NCBI RefSeq assembly: GCF_965199065.1 | Contig: NZ_CBDAQN010000001.1 | Span: 310,001 to 374,000, forward strand | Direction of reading: 5' to 3' | DNA from: Acidisoma sp965199065 | Lineage (GTDB): Bacteria > Pseudomonadota > Alphaproteobacteria > Acetobacterales > Acetobacteraceae | Length of the DNA stretch: 64,000 bases | Part shown: in pieces, positions 43,773 through 53,397 of the stretch | How positions within the stretch are numbered: the first letter of the stretch is position 1 | How the letters are laid out: each line of letters starts with the position of its first letter | Notes under the pieces: model-generated | Databases searched by the model: none | Seen by the model: the letters and a program-made list of their open reading frames with translations, nothing else | What the model was told of the DNA's origin: nothing | Program-made: the position numbers and the translations under genes

Positions 43773-45211
43773 GGGCGCTCCCTCTCAACATCGGCACCAT
43801 CCACTTCGTCGGCATCGGCGGCATCGGCATGTCCGGCATCGCCGAGGTCCTGCACAATCTCGGCTACTCCGTGCAGGGCAGCGACATCGCGGACTCCGCC
43901 AACGTGAAACGTTTGCGCGGCGAGGGCATCGCGGTGGCCATCGGGCATGAGGCGGCCAATCTGGGCCAGGCCCAGGTCGTCGTCGTTTCCTCCGCGGTCA
44001 AGAACGACAACCCGGAGGTCCAGGCGGCGCGGGCGAAGCTGATCCCCGTCGTGCGCCGGGCCGAGATGCTGGCCGAACTCATGCGCCTGCGCTGGTCGGT
44101 GGCCGTCGGCGGCACGCATGGCAAGACGACGACCACGAGCCTCGTGGCCGCCGTGCTGGAAGGCGCGAACCTCGACCCGACCGTCATCAACGGCGGCATC
44201 ATCAACGCCTATGGCACCAATACGAGGCTCGGCGCCGGCGACTGGATGGTGGTCGAGGCGGATGAGAGCGACGGCAGCTTCCTGCGCCTGCCGGCGGTGA
44301 TCGCCATCGTCACCAACATGGACCCCGAGCATCTCGACCACTGGGGCAGCCAGGAGGCGATGGAGGCGGGCTATCGCCAGTTCGTCGGCAACATCCCGTT
44401 TTATGGTTTCGCCGTGCTCTGCGTGGACCACCCGGCGGTGCAGCAGATGATCCCGCGCCTCGCGGATCACCGCATCATCACCTATGGCTTCAGCCCGCAG
44501 GCCGACATCCGCGCCGAGCGCGTCGTCACCGACAAGGCTGGCGCGAATTTCGAGGTCACGGTCACAGATCGCCTGCGCAACCGCCAGCGCCGCATGGGGC
44601 CGTTCCGCCTGCCCATGCTCGGCCAGCACAATGTGCAGAACGCGCTGGCCGCCATCGCGGTCGGCACCGAGATGGAACTCGGCGAGACGGCGATGCGGAC
44701 GAGCCTCGCGGCTTTCCGTGGCGTGAAGCGCCGCTTCACCAAGACCGGCGAGACCGGCGGCATCACCATCATCGACGACTACGGCCACCATCCGGTCGAG
44801 ATCGCGGCGGTGCTGAAGGCAGCGCGCCAGGCCGGGGCGCGCAACGTCATCGCCGTCGTCCAGCCGCACCGCTATTCGCGGCTGCAGTCGCTGTTCGAGG
44901 ACTTCTCGGCCTGCATGAACGACGCCGGCACGGTGATCGTGGCCGATGTCTATGCGGCGGGCGAGGCACCCATCCCCGGCATCGACCGGGATGCGCTGGT
45001 CGACGGCCTGCGCGCCCGCGGCCACCGCAGCGTCGTGCCGCTGCCGGGGCCGGACCACCTCGCCGAAATGGTGCATGCCATGGCGCATCCCGGCGACATC
45101 GTCGTCTGCCTCGGCGCCGGGAACATCACCGCCTGGGCGAACGCGCTGCCGGCGCAGCTGGCCGCGCTGCAGCATCCCGAAGGCCGCTACCCGGCGGGAG
45201 CGGTCGCATGA
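43769..45211 (+). CDS. murC: UDP-MurNAc:L-alanine ligase
   Basis: MurC adds the first amino acid (L-Ala) to UDP-MurNAc. The 480-residue ligase begins MRALPLNIGTIHFVGIGGIGMSGIAEVL, carries the ATP loop AVGGTHGKTTTTSLV, DESDGSFLRL, IDDYGHHPVEIAAVLKAAR and QPHRYSRLQSLFEDF. The start is ATG 43769 in the murG stop. It shares ATGA with murB. Confidence 0.98.
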   Translation: MRALPLNIGTIHFVGIGGIGMSGIAEVLHNLGYSVQGSDIADSANVKRLRGEGIAVAIGHEAANLGQAQVVVVSSAVKNDNPEVQAARAKLIPVVRRAEMLAELMRLRWSVAVGGTHGKTTTTSLVAAVLEGANLDPTVINGGIINAYGTNTRLGAGDWMVVEADESDGSFLRLPAVIAIVTNMDPEHLDHWGSQEAMEAGYRQFVGNIPFYGFAVLCVDHPAVQQMIPRLADHRIITYGFSPQADIRAERVVTDKAGANFEVTVTDRLRNRQRRMGPFRLPMLGQHNVQNALAAIAVGTEMELGETAMRTSLAAFRGVKRRFTKTGETGGITIIDDYGHHPVEIAAVLKAARQAGARNVIAVVQPHRYSRLQSLFEDFSACMNDAGTVIVADVYAAGEAPIPGIDRDALVDGLRARGHRSVVPLPGPDHLAEMVHAMAHPGDIVVCLGAGNITAWANALPAQLAALQHPEGRYPAGAVA

Positions 45212-46149
45212 GGTTCGCGATGAACACGCTTCCGCCGGATGCCGCCGTCCTGCCGTCCCTCAAGGGCCGGATCGAGACCAATGCCGCGCTGGGTCCGCTG
45301 ACCTGGTTCCGTGTCGGCGGGCCTGCCGAGTATCTGGTGAAGCCCGCGAGCGCGGCCGACCTCGCCCAGTTCCTCCGTGCACTGCCGGGCGACGTGCAGG
45401 TCACAGTGATCGGCGCGGCGTCCAACCTCATCGTCCGCGACGGGGGCATCGCGGGCGTCGTCATCCGGCTCGCCCGCGGCTTCTCGGCCGTGACAGTCGA
45501 GGCCGACGGCATCGTCTGCGGCGCGGCGGCGCTGGACGCGACGGTCGCCGAGCATGCCGCCGCCGCTGGCCTCGGCGGGCTGGAGTTCCTGTGCGGCATT
45601 CCAGGCAGCATCGGTGGCGCGGTCGCCATGAATGCCGGCGCCTATGGCAGCGACGTGGCCGCCTGCCTCGACTGGGCAGAAATCGTGACCCGCACTGGCG
45701 AACAGGTTCGACTGCCCGCGGCCGATCTGCATCTCTCCTACCGTCATTCCAATTTGCCGGCGGGCGCGGTGGTCACGCGGGTCAGGCTGCGCGCGACCCC
45801 GGGCGACGCCCGGCTGATCGCCTCCCGCATGGCCGAAATCCGGGAGGCTCGCGGCGCTACCCAGCCGGTGCGGGCGCGGACCGGCGGTTCGACCTTCGCC
45901 AACCCTCCGGGCATGAAGGCCTGGGAACTCATCGACGGCGCCGGCTGCCGTGGCCTTAAGCGCGGTGGCGCGCAGGTCAGCGAACTGCACTGCAACTTCC
46001 TGCTCAATACCGGCGAGGCGACCGCCGCCGACCTCGAAGGGCTCGGCGAGGAGGTTCGCCGCCGCGTGGCGGCCGCGACCGGCGTGACGCTGGACTGGGA
46101 GATCAAGCGCGTCGGCCAGCCGACCGGACGGCCCGAGGTGGTGGCATGA
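45208..46149 (+). CDS. murB: UDP-N-acetylenolpyruvoylglucosamine reductase
   Basis: MurB reduces UDP-GlcNAc-enolpyruvate to UDP-MurNAc with FAD and NADPH. The 313-residue flavoprotein has LTWFRVGGPAEYLVKPAS, the FAD segment GAASNLIVRDGGIAGVVIRL, GIPGSIGGAVAMNAGAYG and the catalytic Ser in RTGGSTFANPPG. An in-frame ATG five codons later (45220) is also possible. It overlaps its neighbours by four bases each. Confidence 0.97.
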   Translation: MRFAMNTLPPDAAVLPSLKGRIETNAALGPLTWFRVGGPAEYLVKPASAADLAQFLRALPGDVQVTVIGAASNLIVRDGGIAGVVIRLARGFSAVTVEADGIVCGAAALDATVAEHAAAAGLGGLEFLCGIPGSIGGAVAMNAGAYGSDVAACLDWAEIVTRTGEQVRLPAADLHLSYRHSNLPAGAVVTRVRLRATPGDARLIASRMAEIREARGATQPVRARTGGSTFANPPGMKAWELIDGAGCRGLKRGGAQVSELHCNFLLNTGEATAADLEGLGEEVRRRVAAATGVTLDWEIKRVGQPTGRPEVVA

Positions 46150-47063
46150 AGCGCGTCGCGGTCCTGTATGGCGGCATCTCGGCGGAACGCGAGGTCAGCC
46201 TGTCCTCCGGCCGGCAGGTCATCGAGGCGCTGCGGACGGCCGGCTACGACGTCGTGCCGGTCGAGGTCGGCCCGGATTTGGCAGCCGTGCTCGCCGCACT
46301 CACCCCGCGTCCCGACGCCGTGTTCAATGCGCTGCACGGCCGCTTCGGCGAGGACGGCACCATCCAGGGCGTGCTCGACTGGCTCGGGATTCCCTACACG
46401 CATTCGGGCGTGCGGGCCTCGTCCATCGCCATGGACAAGGTCGCCGCCAAGACGGTGTTCGCCGCCGCCGGCCTGCCGGTCGCGCGCCACAGGATCGTCG
46501 ACGTGGCGGCACTGGAAGAAGCCGACCCGATGCCGCGCCCCTACGTCATCAAGCCGCAGAAAGAGGGCTCGTCCGTCGGCGTCTTCATCATGAAGACCGG
46601 CGACAACCGCCGGGCGGAGATCGCCCGCAGCTGGACCTTCGGATCAACGGCGATGACGGAGGAGTATATCGCCGGGCGCGAGTTGACCGTCGCCGTCATG
46701 GGCGACCGGGCGCTGGCGGTGACCGAGATCAAGGCTGCTCGCGGCTTCTATGACTATGAGGCGAAATACGCCGATGGCGGATCGCGCCATGTCATTCCGG
46801 CCGCCGTTCACCCGGAGATCGCCGCGCAGGCGATGGAGGTGGCGCTCGCCGCCCATCAGGCGTTGGGCTGCGTCGGCGCCACGCGGTCGGACTTCCGCTA
46901 CGACGATACCGAGGGAGAGCCGGGCCGTCTCGTGTTGCTGGAGGTCAATACCCAGCCGGGCCTGACGCCGACCTCCTTGCTGCCCGAGCAGGCGGCCTAT
47001 TGCGGCGTCGACTTCCCCGCCCTCTGCGCCTGGATGGTGGAGGCCGCGCAATGCCGCGCGTGA
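46146..47063 (+). CDS. ddl: D-alanine--D-alanine ligase
   Basis: Ddl joins two D-alanines for use by MurF. The 305-residue ATP-grasp enzyme has VLYGGISAEREVSLSSG, the ALHGRFGEDGTIQGVLD loop, VIKPQKEGSSVGV and the C-terminal metal/active-site segment LEVNTQPGLTPTSLLPEQA. It overlaps murB by four bases and ftsQ by 13. Confidence 0.97.
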   Translation: MKRVAVLYGGISAEREVSLSSGRQVIEALRTAGYDVVPVEVGPDLAAVLAALTPRPDAVFNALHGRFGEDGTIQGVLDWLGIPYTHSGVRASSIAMDKVAAKTVFAAAGLPVARHRIVDVAALEEADPMPRPYVIKPQKEGSSVGVFIMKTGDNRRAEIARSWTFGSTAMTEEYIAGRELTVAVMGDRALAVTEIKAARGFYDYEAKYADGGSRHVIPAAVHPEIAAQAMEVALAAHQALGCVGATRSDFRYDDTEGEPGRLVLLEVNTQPGLTPTSLLPEQAAYCGVDFPALCAWMVEAAQCRA

Positions 47064-48025
47064 GCAAGACGCCGCCCCCCAACGCCCAGGCTCAAGCGCA
47101 TGCACAGGCCCGCATGGCCAATGCCCGCATGATGGCGAGCAGCAGCGTCGTCGACCGCCCGAGCCACATCGCCATCATCATCCGGCGGGCGCGGCGCTTC
47201 CTGCGCCCCGTTCTCGGTGCCGGGGCGGTGGTCGTCGTCATTTTCGTCGGCAGTCTGGCGCTCCGGGATGCCGGCAGCAGCGATACGACGAGCGGGCTGC
47301 GCCGCGCGCTCGGCGATGTCGGCGCGGCCATGGGGCTTTCGGTCCGCAGTATCGTCATCGACGGGCGGGAGAACACGCCCGAACCCGTCCTCCGCAGGGC
47401 GCTCGGCATCATGATCGGCGAGCCGATCCTTGGCTTCTCGGTCGCCGCGGCGAGGGCGCGCCTGCTGTCGCTCGGCTGGGTCGAGGACGCGGTCGTCGAG
47501 CGGCGGCTGCCCGGTACGCTGGTGGTGAGCCTCATCGAGCGCGCGCCCTTCGCCGTATGGCAGGATCGCGGACGCTTCCGCCTGATCGACCGCAATGGCG
47601 AGATCATGGGCGAGCAGGATGTCGGCCGCGCGGCTGAGGAGCTTTCGCTCCCGCTTGTGGTCGGGCCCGGCGCGCCGGAGGCGGCGACCGAACTCTTCGA
47701 CGAGATGAAGCCCTACCCGGATATCCGGAAGCGGCTGGTCGGCGCAGTGCGGGTCGGGCAGGAACGCTGGAACCTCGTCCTCAAGGCGGGCGGGACCGTC
47801 CTGCTGCCGGGCGAAGATCAGGATGCGGCGCTCGAGCGCCTGCAGCAGCTGCAGGGCCGCATGCAGCTGCTAGACCGGCCCGTGCAGATCATCGACCTGC
47901 GTCTTGCCGACCGCGTCGTCGTGCGGCCGCGCGCCCTGCCGCCCGTGCCGGCGGGCACGGACGATCTCGCCGGCGTCGGCAAAAGCACCGGCGATGGCGC
48001 CGCTGCAACCAAGAGCCAGGAATAA
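47051..48025 (+). CDS. ftsQ: FtsQ, divisome scaffold protein
   Basis: FtsQ is a bitopic protein that joins early and late divisome parts with FtsB and FtsL. The 324-residue protein has an Ala/Gln-rich cytoplasmic leader, a membrane helix (LGAGAVVVVIFVGSLAL), the POTRA domain (SVRSIVIDGRENTPEPVLRRAL) and the family VVERRLPGTLVVSLIERAPFAVWQ. The start is ATG 47051 (MPRVSKTPPPNAQAQ), inside ddl. ftsA follows after 12 bases. Confidence 0.93.
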   Translation: MPRVSKTPPPNAQAQAHAQARMANARMMASSSVVDRPSHIAIIIRRARRFLRPVLGAGAVVVVIFVGSLALRDAGSSDTTSGLRRALGDVGAAMGLSVRSIVIDGRENTPEPVLRRALGIMIGEPILGFSVAAARARLLSLGWVEDAVVERRLPGTLVVSLIERAPFAVWQDRGRFRLIDRNGEIMGEQDVGRAAEELSLPLVVGPGAPEAATELFDEMKPYPDIRKRLVGAVRVGQERWNLVLKAGGTVLLPGEDQDAALERLQQLQGRMQLLDRPVQIIDLRLADRVVVRPRALPPVPAGTDDLAGVGKSTGDGAAATKSQE

Positions 48026-48037
48026 CGGGGCCGCATC

Positions 48038-49333
48038 GTGAACGAAATGTCCTACCGCGCGCTGCCGCCCGCCATCATCGACATGCCGCCGCGCACACGC
48101 GCCGTCCGGCCCGGTGTGTTCGGCTCGCTCGACATCGGTTCGACCAAGATCACCTGCATGATCGGCCGCAGCGAGCCCGACGGCACGCGCCGCATCACGG
48201 GCTTCGGCTGGCAGAAGGGGCGGGGCATCCGTAACGGAGCCATCACCGACCTCGACGAGGCCGAGCGCGCCATCCGCGCCGCCGTCGGGCAGGCCGAGGA
48301 TATGGCCGATACCCGGCTGCGCGCGGTGACTGTCAATCTCGGCTGCGGCCAGCCGGAGAGCCGCCTGTTCAACGTGCAATGGCCGGTCGGCGGCCGCGAG
48401 GTGAACGAGGACGATATCCGGCAGGTCGTGCTGGAAGGACGTAGCCGTGCCGCCTCGGAAGGTCGGGACGCCATCCATGCGCTGCCGCTGTCCTTCTCGG
48501 TCGACGAGACCATGCGCGTCGAGGATCCTCGCGGCCTCCACTGCGAAACCCTTACGGCGCGGCTGCATGTGATCGACGCCGTCTCCTCGGCGCTCCGCAA
48601 TCTCCATACCTGTCTCAGCCGCTGCGACCTCGAGATCGCCGACCTCGTCTCCGCGCCCTTCGCGGCGGGCCTCGCAACGCTCGTCGAGGATGAACGCGAG
48701 CTTGGCACGACGGTCATCGACATGGGCGGCGGCAGCACGAGCTTCGCGGTCTTCGCCGAAGGCCAGCTGCTGCACACGGGGCAGACGCTGGTCGGCGGCA
48801 TCCACGTGACGAACGACATCGCCCGCCTGCTGTCGACACCCGTTGCCCACGCCGAGCGGCTCAAGACGCTCTACGGCAGCTGCCAGGCAAGCCCCGACGA
48901 TGAGCGCGAAATGCTGCCCGTGCCGCTGGTCGGCGAGGAGGAGCATCAGATTGCCCGTGTGCCGCGCAGCATGGTGGTCAGCATCATCCGGCCAAGGCTG
49001 GAGGAGATCTTCGAGATCGTGAAGGACCGGCTGGAGAATTCCGGCCTGTCCCGCGTGGCCGGCGCACGGGTCGTGCTGACCGGCGGCGCCTGCCAACTCG
49101 CCGGCGCGCGCGAGCTGGCGGCGCAGATCCTGGGCAAGCAGGTGCGGCTGGGCCGGCCTGTCGGCCTGCGAGGCCTGCCGGACGCGGCGGCGGGCCCGGC
49201 GTTCGCCACCGGGGCCGGTCTGCTCGCCTGGGCCGCGGGCGAGGGCCGCTCGATGCAGGATATCGACCTCGCGATGCGGCGCCCGAGCGGTCCGCTGAAG
49301 CGTTTCATCTCGTTTCTGAAGGAGCGGATCTGA
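48038..49333 (+). CDS. ftsA: FtsA, actin-like divisome anchor
   Basis: FtsA tethers FtsZ filaments to the inner membrane and recruits later division proteins. The 431-residue protein has the actin-fold motifs GSLDIGSTKITCMIGR, TVIDMGGGSTSFAVF and VVLTGGACQLAGARELA, and ends with the amphipathic membrane-targeting helix SGPLKRFISFLKERI. The start is GTG 48038, with GGGG eight bases upstream; ATG 48047 is an alternative. ftsZ follows after 118 bases. Confidence 0.96.
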   Translation: MNEMSYRALPPAIIDMPPRTRAVRPGVFGSLDIGSTKITCMIGRSEPDGTRRITGFGWQKGRGIRNGAITDLDEAERAIRAAVGQAEDMADTRLRAVTVNLGCGQPESRLFNVQWPVGGREVNEDDIRQVVLEGRSRAASEGRDAIHALPLSFSVDETMRVEDPRGLHCETLTARLHVIDAVSSALRNLHTCLSRCDLEIADLVSAPFAAGLATLVEDERELGTTVIDMGGGSTSFAVFAEGQLLHTGQTLVGGIHVTNDIARLLSTPVAHAERLKTLYGSCQASPDDEREMLPVPLVGEEEHQIARVPRSMVVSIIRPRLEEIFEIVKDRLENSGLSRVAGARVVLTGGACQLAGARELAAQILGKQVRLGRPVGLRGLPDAAAGPAFATGAGLLAWAAGEGRSMQDIDLAMRRPSGPLKRFISFLKERI

Positions 49334-49451
49334 TGGCCCGGACACGGTTCCCGAATTTGCGCGCAGCCGCGTGCGCCCTCCCTTTCAACAATTGCCAGCA
49401 AGCGCCGGCCGGACGCGCGCAGACAGGCAAGTTTTTCCAAGGAGCCCGCCC

Positions 49452-51059
49452 ATGACGCTGAACCTCACTGTTCCGCAACAGTCGCATTGCGACTTCACCC
49501 CGCGCATCTGCGTCATCGGCGTGGGCGGCGGCGGCACCAATGCGGTCGACAACATGATCGCCCTGAACCTGCCGGGCGTGGAGTTCATCGTCGCCAACAC
49601 CGACGCGCAGCAGCTCATGCGCAGCCGCGCCGACCGCCGCATCCAACTCGGGCCAACCATCACCCAGGGCAACGGCGCCGGCGGCAAGCCGGAAGTGGGC
49701 CGTCTCTCGGCCGAGGAAGCCGAGGCGGATCTGGAACGTCATCTTGAAGGCGTCCACATGGTGTTCATCACCGCCGGCATGGGCGGCGGCACGGGGACGG
49801 GCGCGGCCCCGGTCATCGCGCGGCTCGCCCGCAAGCACGACATCCTGACCGTCGGCGTGGTGACGAAGCCCTTCTCCTTCGAAGGCATCAAGCGCGCCCG
49901 CGCCGCCGAGGCCGGCATCTCCGAGTTGCAGCAGTACGTCGACACACTCATCATCATCCCGAACCAGAACCTGTTCAGGATCGCCAACGAGCACACCGGC
50001 TGGAAGGAAGCCTTCCAGATGGCCGACAACGTCCTCTACATGGGCGTCCGCGGCGTCACCGACCTCATGGTCGTGCCGGGCCTCGTCAACCTCGACTTCG
50101 CCGACATCCGCACCGTGATGTCCGAGATGGGCAAGGCGATGATGGGCACGGGCGAGGCCGAGGGCGACAATCGCTCGGTGCGCGCCGCCGAGGCCGCCAT
50201 CAGCAATCCGCTGCTGGAGGACACCAACATGGCCGGCGCGCGCGGCCTGCTGATCAACATCACCGGCGGCGAGGACATGACGCTGTTCGAGGTCGATCAG
50301 GCCGCCAACCGCATCCGCGAGGAAGTGGACGAGGAAGCCAACATCATCTTCGGCTCGGCGATCGACAGCAGCCTCAACGGCCGCATCCGCGTGAGCGTCG
50401 TCGCCACGGGGATCGACAGCGCCGCGATCGAGTATCGCCCGAAGCTCGAACTCGCCGCGAGCAACCCCGAGCGCGTGGTCCTGTCGCTGCAGGCCGCAGC
50501 CACTCCGGCCGTCGCTGCCGAGACGGCGTTGCAGGCAACCGGCACCGGCGGCGCCCATGCGGCGTCCGGCGGGTTCAACCCGGCGTTCAGCCCGGCGGCC
50601 CCGCAGTGGACGGCGGCGCAGGCGCCCGGCATGTCGGCGACCCAGCCGACCGCCTTTCACCACAGCCCGGCACCGAGCCCGACGATGACGCCGGCGACGC
50701 CCACGCTGCGCACGCCCTCCACTCTGCCGCAGCGGCCCGCGAGCCCGCGCGGCCTGTTCGCGGAGCCGGTCTCCCGCCCGGCCGCGGAGCCCGCCTCGGC
50801 GCCCGCGCCCTCCGGCGGCACCAGCCTGTTCAACCGTGTGACGGGGGCGATCGGCAAGCGGGCGCAACCTGCGGCGCCTGCCCCGAAGCCTGCGCCCGAG
50901 CCGCTGGCTGCCGAGACGACGCGCGCCACCGAACGGGTAGCCGAGACGCGGATGGCCGAGCAGGTCCGGGCGGAGCCGCGCCCCGCGGTGCGGCCGGCGC
51001 CGGTCGAGGAGATGGGCGGCCTGGAGATCCCGGCGTTCCTGCGTCGCCAGCATTCCTGA
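49452..51059 (+). CDS. ftsZ: FtsZ, tubulin-like division GTPase
   Basis: FtsZ forms the Z ring that starts division. The 535-residue protein has the GTP-binding VGGGGTNAVDNMI, the tubulin signature GGGTGTG at 111-117 and the T7 loop NLDFADIR. Residues from about 330 to 515 are a Pro/Ala-rich disordered linker, much longer than in E. coli but typical of alphaproteobacteria, followed by the C-terminal peptide GGLEIPAFLRRQHS that binds FtsA. ATG 49452 has AAGGAG eight bases upstream. The 118-base gap before it may hold a separate promoter; I see no clear one. lpxC, often next, is not here. Confidence 0.97.
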   Translation: MTLNLTVPQQSHCDFTPRICVIGVGGGGTNAVDNMIALNLPGVEFIVANTDAQQLMRSRADRRIQLGPTITQGNGAGGKPEVGRLSAEEAEADLERHLEGVHMVFITAGMGGGTGTGAAPVIARLARKHDILTVGVVTKPFSFEGIKRARAAEAGISELQQYVDTLIIIPNQNLFRIANEHTGWKEAFQMADNVLYMGVRGVTDLMVVPGLVNLDFADIRTVMSEMGKAMMGTGEAEGDNRSVRAAEAAISNPLLEDTNMAGARGLLINITGGEDMTLFEVDQAANRIREEVDEEANIIFGSAIDSSLNGRIRVSVVATGIDSAAIEYRPKLELAASNPERVVLSLQAAATPAVAAETALQATGTGGAHAASGGFNPAFSPAAPQWTAAQAPGMSATQPTAFHHSPAPSPTMTPATPTLRTPSTLPQRPASPRGLFAEPVSRPAAEPASAPAPSGGTSLFNRVTGAIGKRAQPAAPAPKPAPEPLAAETTRATERVAETRMAEQVRAEPRPAVRPAPVEEMGGLEIPAFLRRQHS

Positions 51060-51132
51060 CGCCTTGTTCTGAAGGTCGCCATGCGCGTCCGCGGACCTGA
51101 TCCGTGGAGCGCGGGCGACCGGTGGGGGAGCG

Positions 51133-52284
51133 GTGACTACGCAAGCGACGGCTGACCCGCTTCCTGCCGCCCGTCTCTCGACCCGGCTGTTCTTTCTCTC
51201 GTCCGGCTTCGTCAACGCCGCCTGGGCGCCCATGGTGCCCTTCGCCAAGGCCCGCACCGGTCTTGGCACGGCAAGCTTCGGTGCCGTGCTCATCGGGCTC
51301 GGCGTCGGCGCTGTGTTGATCATGCCGCTGGTTTCCTGGGGGCTCAGCCGCCACGGCACGCGGCGCTGCATGGCGGCGTCCTGCGCTCTGCTCACCCTGG
51401 TGCTGCCGCTTCTCGCCATCCTGTCGAGCCCGCTTGGCCTGGCGATTGCCCTCCTCTGCTTCGGTTTCGGCCTCGGCGGGTTGGATGCCGGGATGAATGC
51501 ACAGGCAGTCGAGGTCGAAGCCCGCTCGGCACGCCCCCTCATGTCGGGCTTCCACGGCATGTTCAGCATCGGCGGCCTCGCGGGCTCGCTCGGGCTCACG
51601 CTGCTGCTGGCGAGCGGCCTTTCGCTTCTGGTGGCGGTTTTCACCATCATGGCGATCTTCCTCGTCCTGTGGCTGACGCGCCTGCGCGGCCTGCTGCCGG
51701 GTAGGGAGCCACGACCCGCCGCCGGCCAGCAGAGCAGCCTGCGGCTGGCGCTTCATCCTGTCGTGCTGGTCATCGGCGCCCTTTGCTTCATCGGCTTCCT
51801 CGGGGAGGGCGCGACTCTGGATTGGAGCGCGTTGTTCCTGCACGGCAAGGGTCTCGCCACAGCATATGGCGGCGTCGGCTATGCGGCCTTTTCAGTCACC
51901 ATGGCAGCGGGACGATTGACCGGCGATGCGTTGGCCCGCCGCTGGGGGGTGGTCAGGCTGCTCCGCTTCAGCGCCATCCTGGCAGCGCTCGGCTGGGCGG
52001 CGGCCGTCCTCGTGCCTGGACCCGCCGCAGTGGCGGGCTTCGCACTGGTCGGGCTCGGTGCGGCGAACATCGTGCCGCTGCTGTTCGGCGCCGCCGCCCG
52101 GGTTCCCGGCGTGCCCACGAGCGTCTCGATCCCGCTGATCAGCGCGCTCGGCTACGCGGGAATGCTCTGCGGCCCGGCGATGGTGGGGTTCGCCGCCGCC
52201 GCCACCAGCCTCGGGGTGGCACTTTCAGGCGTGGCGGCCCTGCTGCTGCTGGTCGTCGCGGCGGCTGACGTGGCCCTTCCCTGA
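51133..52284 (+). CDS. MFS transporter (YbjJ-like)
   Basis: A 383-residue, 12-helix major facilitator superfamily permease. The loop after helix 2 has SWGLSRHGTRRCMAA, and LGGLDAGMNAQAVEVEARSARPLMSGFHGMFSIGGLAGS is a hallmark of the YbjJ-like subgroup. Substrate unknown. It starts at GTG 51133, 73 bases after ftsZ, and its 3' end overlaps the convergent GT2 gene by 60 bases. Confidence 0.83.
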   Translation: MTTQATADPLPAARLSTRLFFLSSGFVNAAWAPMVPFAKARTGLGTASFGAVLIGLGVGAVLIMPLVSWGLSRHGTRRCMAASCALLTLVLPLLAILSSPLGLAIALLCFGFGLGGLDAGMNAQAVEVEARSARPLMSGFHGMFSIGGLAGSLGLTLLLASGLSLLVAVFTIMAIFLVLWLTRLRGLLPGREPRPAAGQQSSLRLALHPVVLVIGALCFIGFLGEGATLDWSALFLHGKGLATAYGGVGYAAFSVTMAAGRLTGDALARRWGVVRLLRFSAILAALGWAAAVLVPGPAAVAGFALVGLGAANIVPLLFGAAARVPGVPTSVSIPLISALGYAGMLCGPAMVGFAAAATSLGVALSGVAALLLLVVAAADVALP

Positions 52285-53316
52285 CAACCCGTCCTCGACC
52301 TCGCCGGTCCAGCGGCGCCGGATGATGTAGATCGGGCGCTGCTTGGCCTCTTCGTAGATGCGACCGACATATTCGCCGATGACCCCGAGCGCGATGAGCT
52401 GCGTGCCGCCGAGGAACAGGATCGCCACCATCAGCGACGGATACCCGCTGACGATGTTGCCGAAGAGCACGGTGCGAATGATCAGGAACGTCGCGTAGAG
52501 GAGGGACAGGAGCGCCACAGCCACGCCGAGATAGGAGGCGATGCGGAGAGGGACCTGGCTGAAGGAGGTGATGCCCTCGAGCGCGAAGTTCCACAGGCGC
52601 CAGTAGTTCCAGCTGGTGCGGCCGGCATAGCGGCCTTCCCGGCGATAGGTGACGGAGGCGGTCGGGAAGCCGACCCAGACAAACATGCCCTTCATGAAGC
52701 GCCGCCGCTCGGGCATTTGACGCAGCGCCTCGAGAGCCGCCCGCGACAGCAGCCGGAAGTCGCCTGTGTCGCGTGGGATTTCGATTGCGCTCAGCCGGTT
52801 CATGACGCGGTAGAACCAGTGGGCCGATACACGTTTGAGCCAGCCCTCGCCCTCGCGCGCGGCCCGCACCGCGTTGACCACGTCGAACCCCTCCCGCCAC
52901 TTGGCGATGAGGGCCGGGATGAGTTCGGGCGGGTCCTGCAGGTCGGCGTCGAGCGGGACCACCACCAGGCCGCGCGCCTCATCCAGCCCGGCGGTCAGCG
53001 CTGCCTCCTTGCCGAAGTTCCGTGACAGGTCGTAGACGCGGACACGGGCATCGGCCCGCGACAGGCGGATCAGGGCAGCCAAGGTCGCGTCGCGGCTGCC
53101 GTCATTGACGCAGACGAGCTCCCAGGTCAGGCCCTCGGCATCCAGCACCGCGCACAACCGGTCGTGGAGCGCCCCGACATTCTCCTGCTCGTCGTGGAAC
53201 GGAACGACGACGGAAAGCAGCGGCGGCACGGCGCCGACGGCTGCATCGGCGAGGGCGGGGGGATGAAGGTCTGGCACGGCGGCAGCATAGCATCCGCATT
53301 CGATACGATACAGCAT
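52225..53316 (-). CDS. GT2 family glycosyltransferase (GtrB/DPM1-like)
   Basis: A 363-residue enzyme that should load a sugar from a nucleotide donor onto polyprenyl phosphate. The GT-A domain has LSVVVPFHDEQENVGALHDRL, the VCVNDGSRDATLAAL motif, the DXD-type VPLDADLQDPPELI, and GDFRLLSRAALEALRQMPER. Two C-terminal membrane helices follow (ASYLGVAVALLSLLYATFLI and SLMVAILFLGGTQLIALGVI), the GtrB layout. Such a product could feed a GT-C enzyme. The start is uncertain: ATG 53316 is used; GTG 53277 is also possible, and neither has a good ribosome site. It diverges from glgX across about 80 bases. Confidence 0.85.
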   Translation of the reverse strand: MLYRIECGCYAAAVPDLHPPALADAAVGAVPPLLSVVVPFHDEQENVGALHDRLCAVLDAEGLTWELVCVNDGSRDATLAALIRLSRADARVRVYDLSRNFGKEAALTAGLDEARGLVVVPLDADLQDPPELIPALIAKWREGFDVVNAVRAAREGEGWLKRVSAHWFYRVMNRLSAIEIPRDTGDFRLLSRAALEALRQMPERRRFMKGMFVWVGFPTASVTYRREGRYAGRTSWNYWRLWNFALEGITSFSQVPLRIASYLGVAVALLSLLYATFLIIRTVLFGNIVSGYPSLMVAILFLGGTQLIALGVIGEYVGRIYEEAKQRPIYIIRRRWTGEVEDGLSGKGHVSRRDDQQQQGRHA

Positions 53317-53397
53317 CAAATCGATCGTGTCTTGGCGCTGGCGACGATCATCCCATTTAGCGTCAACCGCCTCATTCCCATGCTCACGGAGCCACCA

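Noticed and set aside
43373..45175. 600-codon open frame antisense to murC/murG
   Set aside because: Low-complexity His/Asp/Arg-rich product typical of shadow frames; murC is intact on the other strand.
49305..51650. 781-codon open frame antisense to ftsZ and the MFS gene
   Set aside because: Product is Gly/Arg/His low complexity and covers two clear genes on the other strand.
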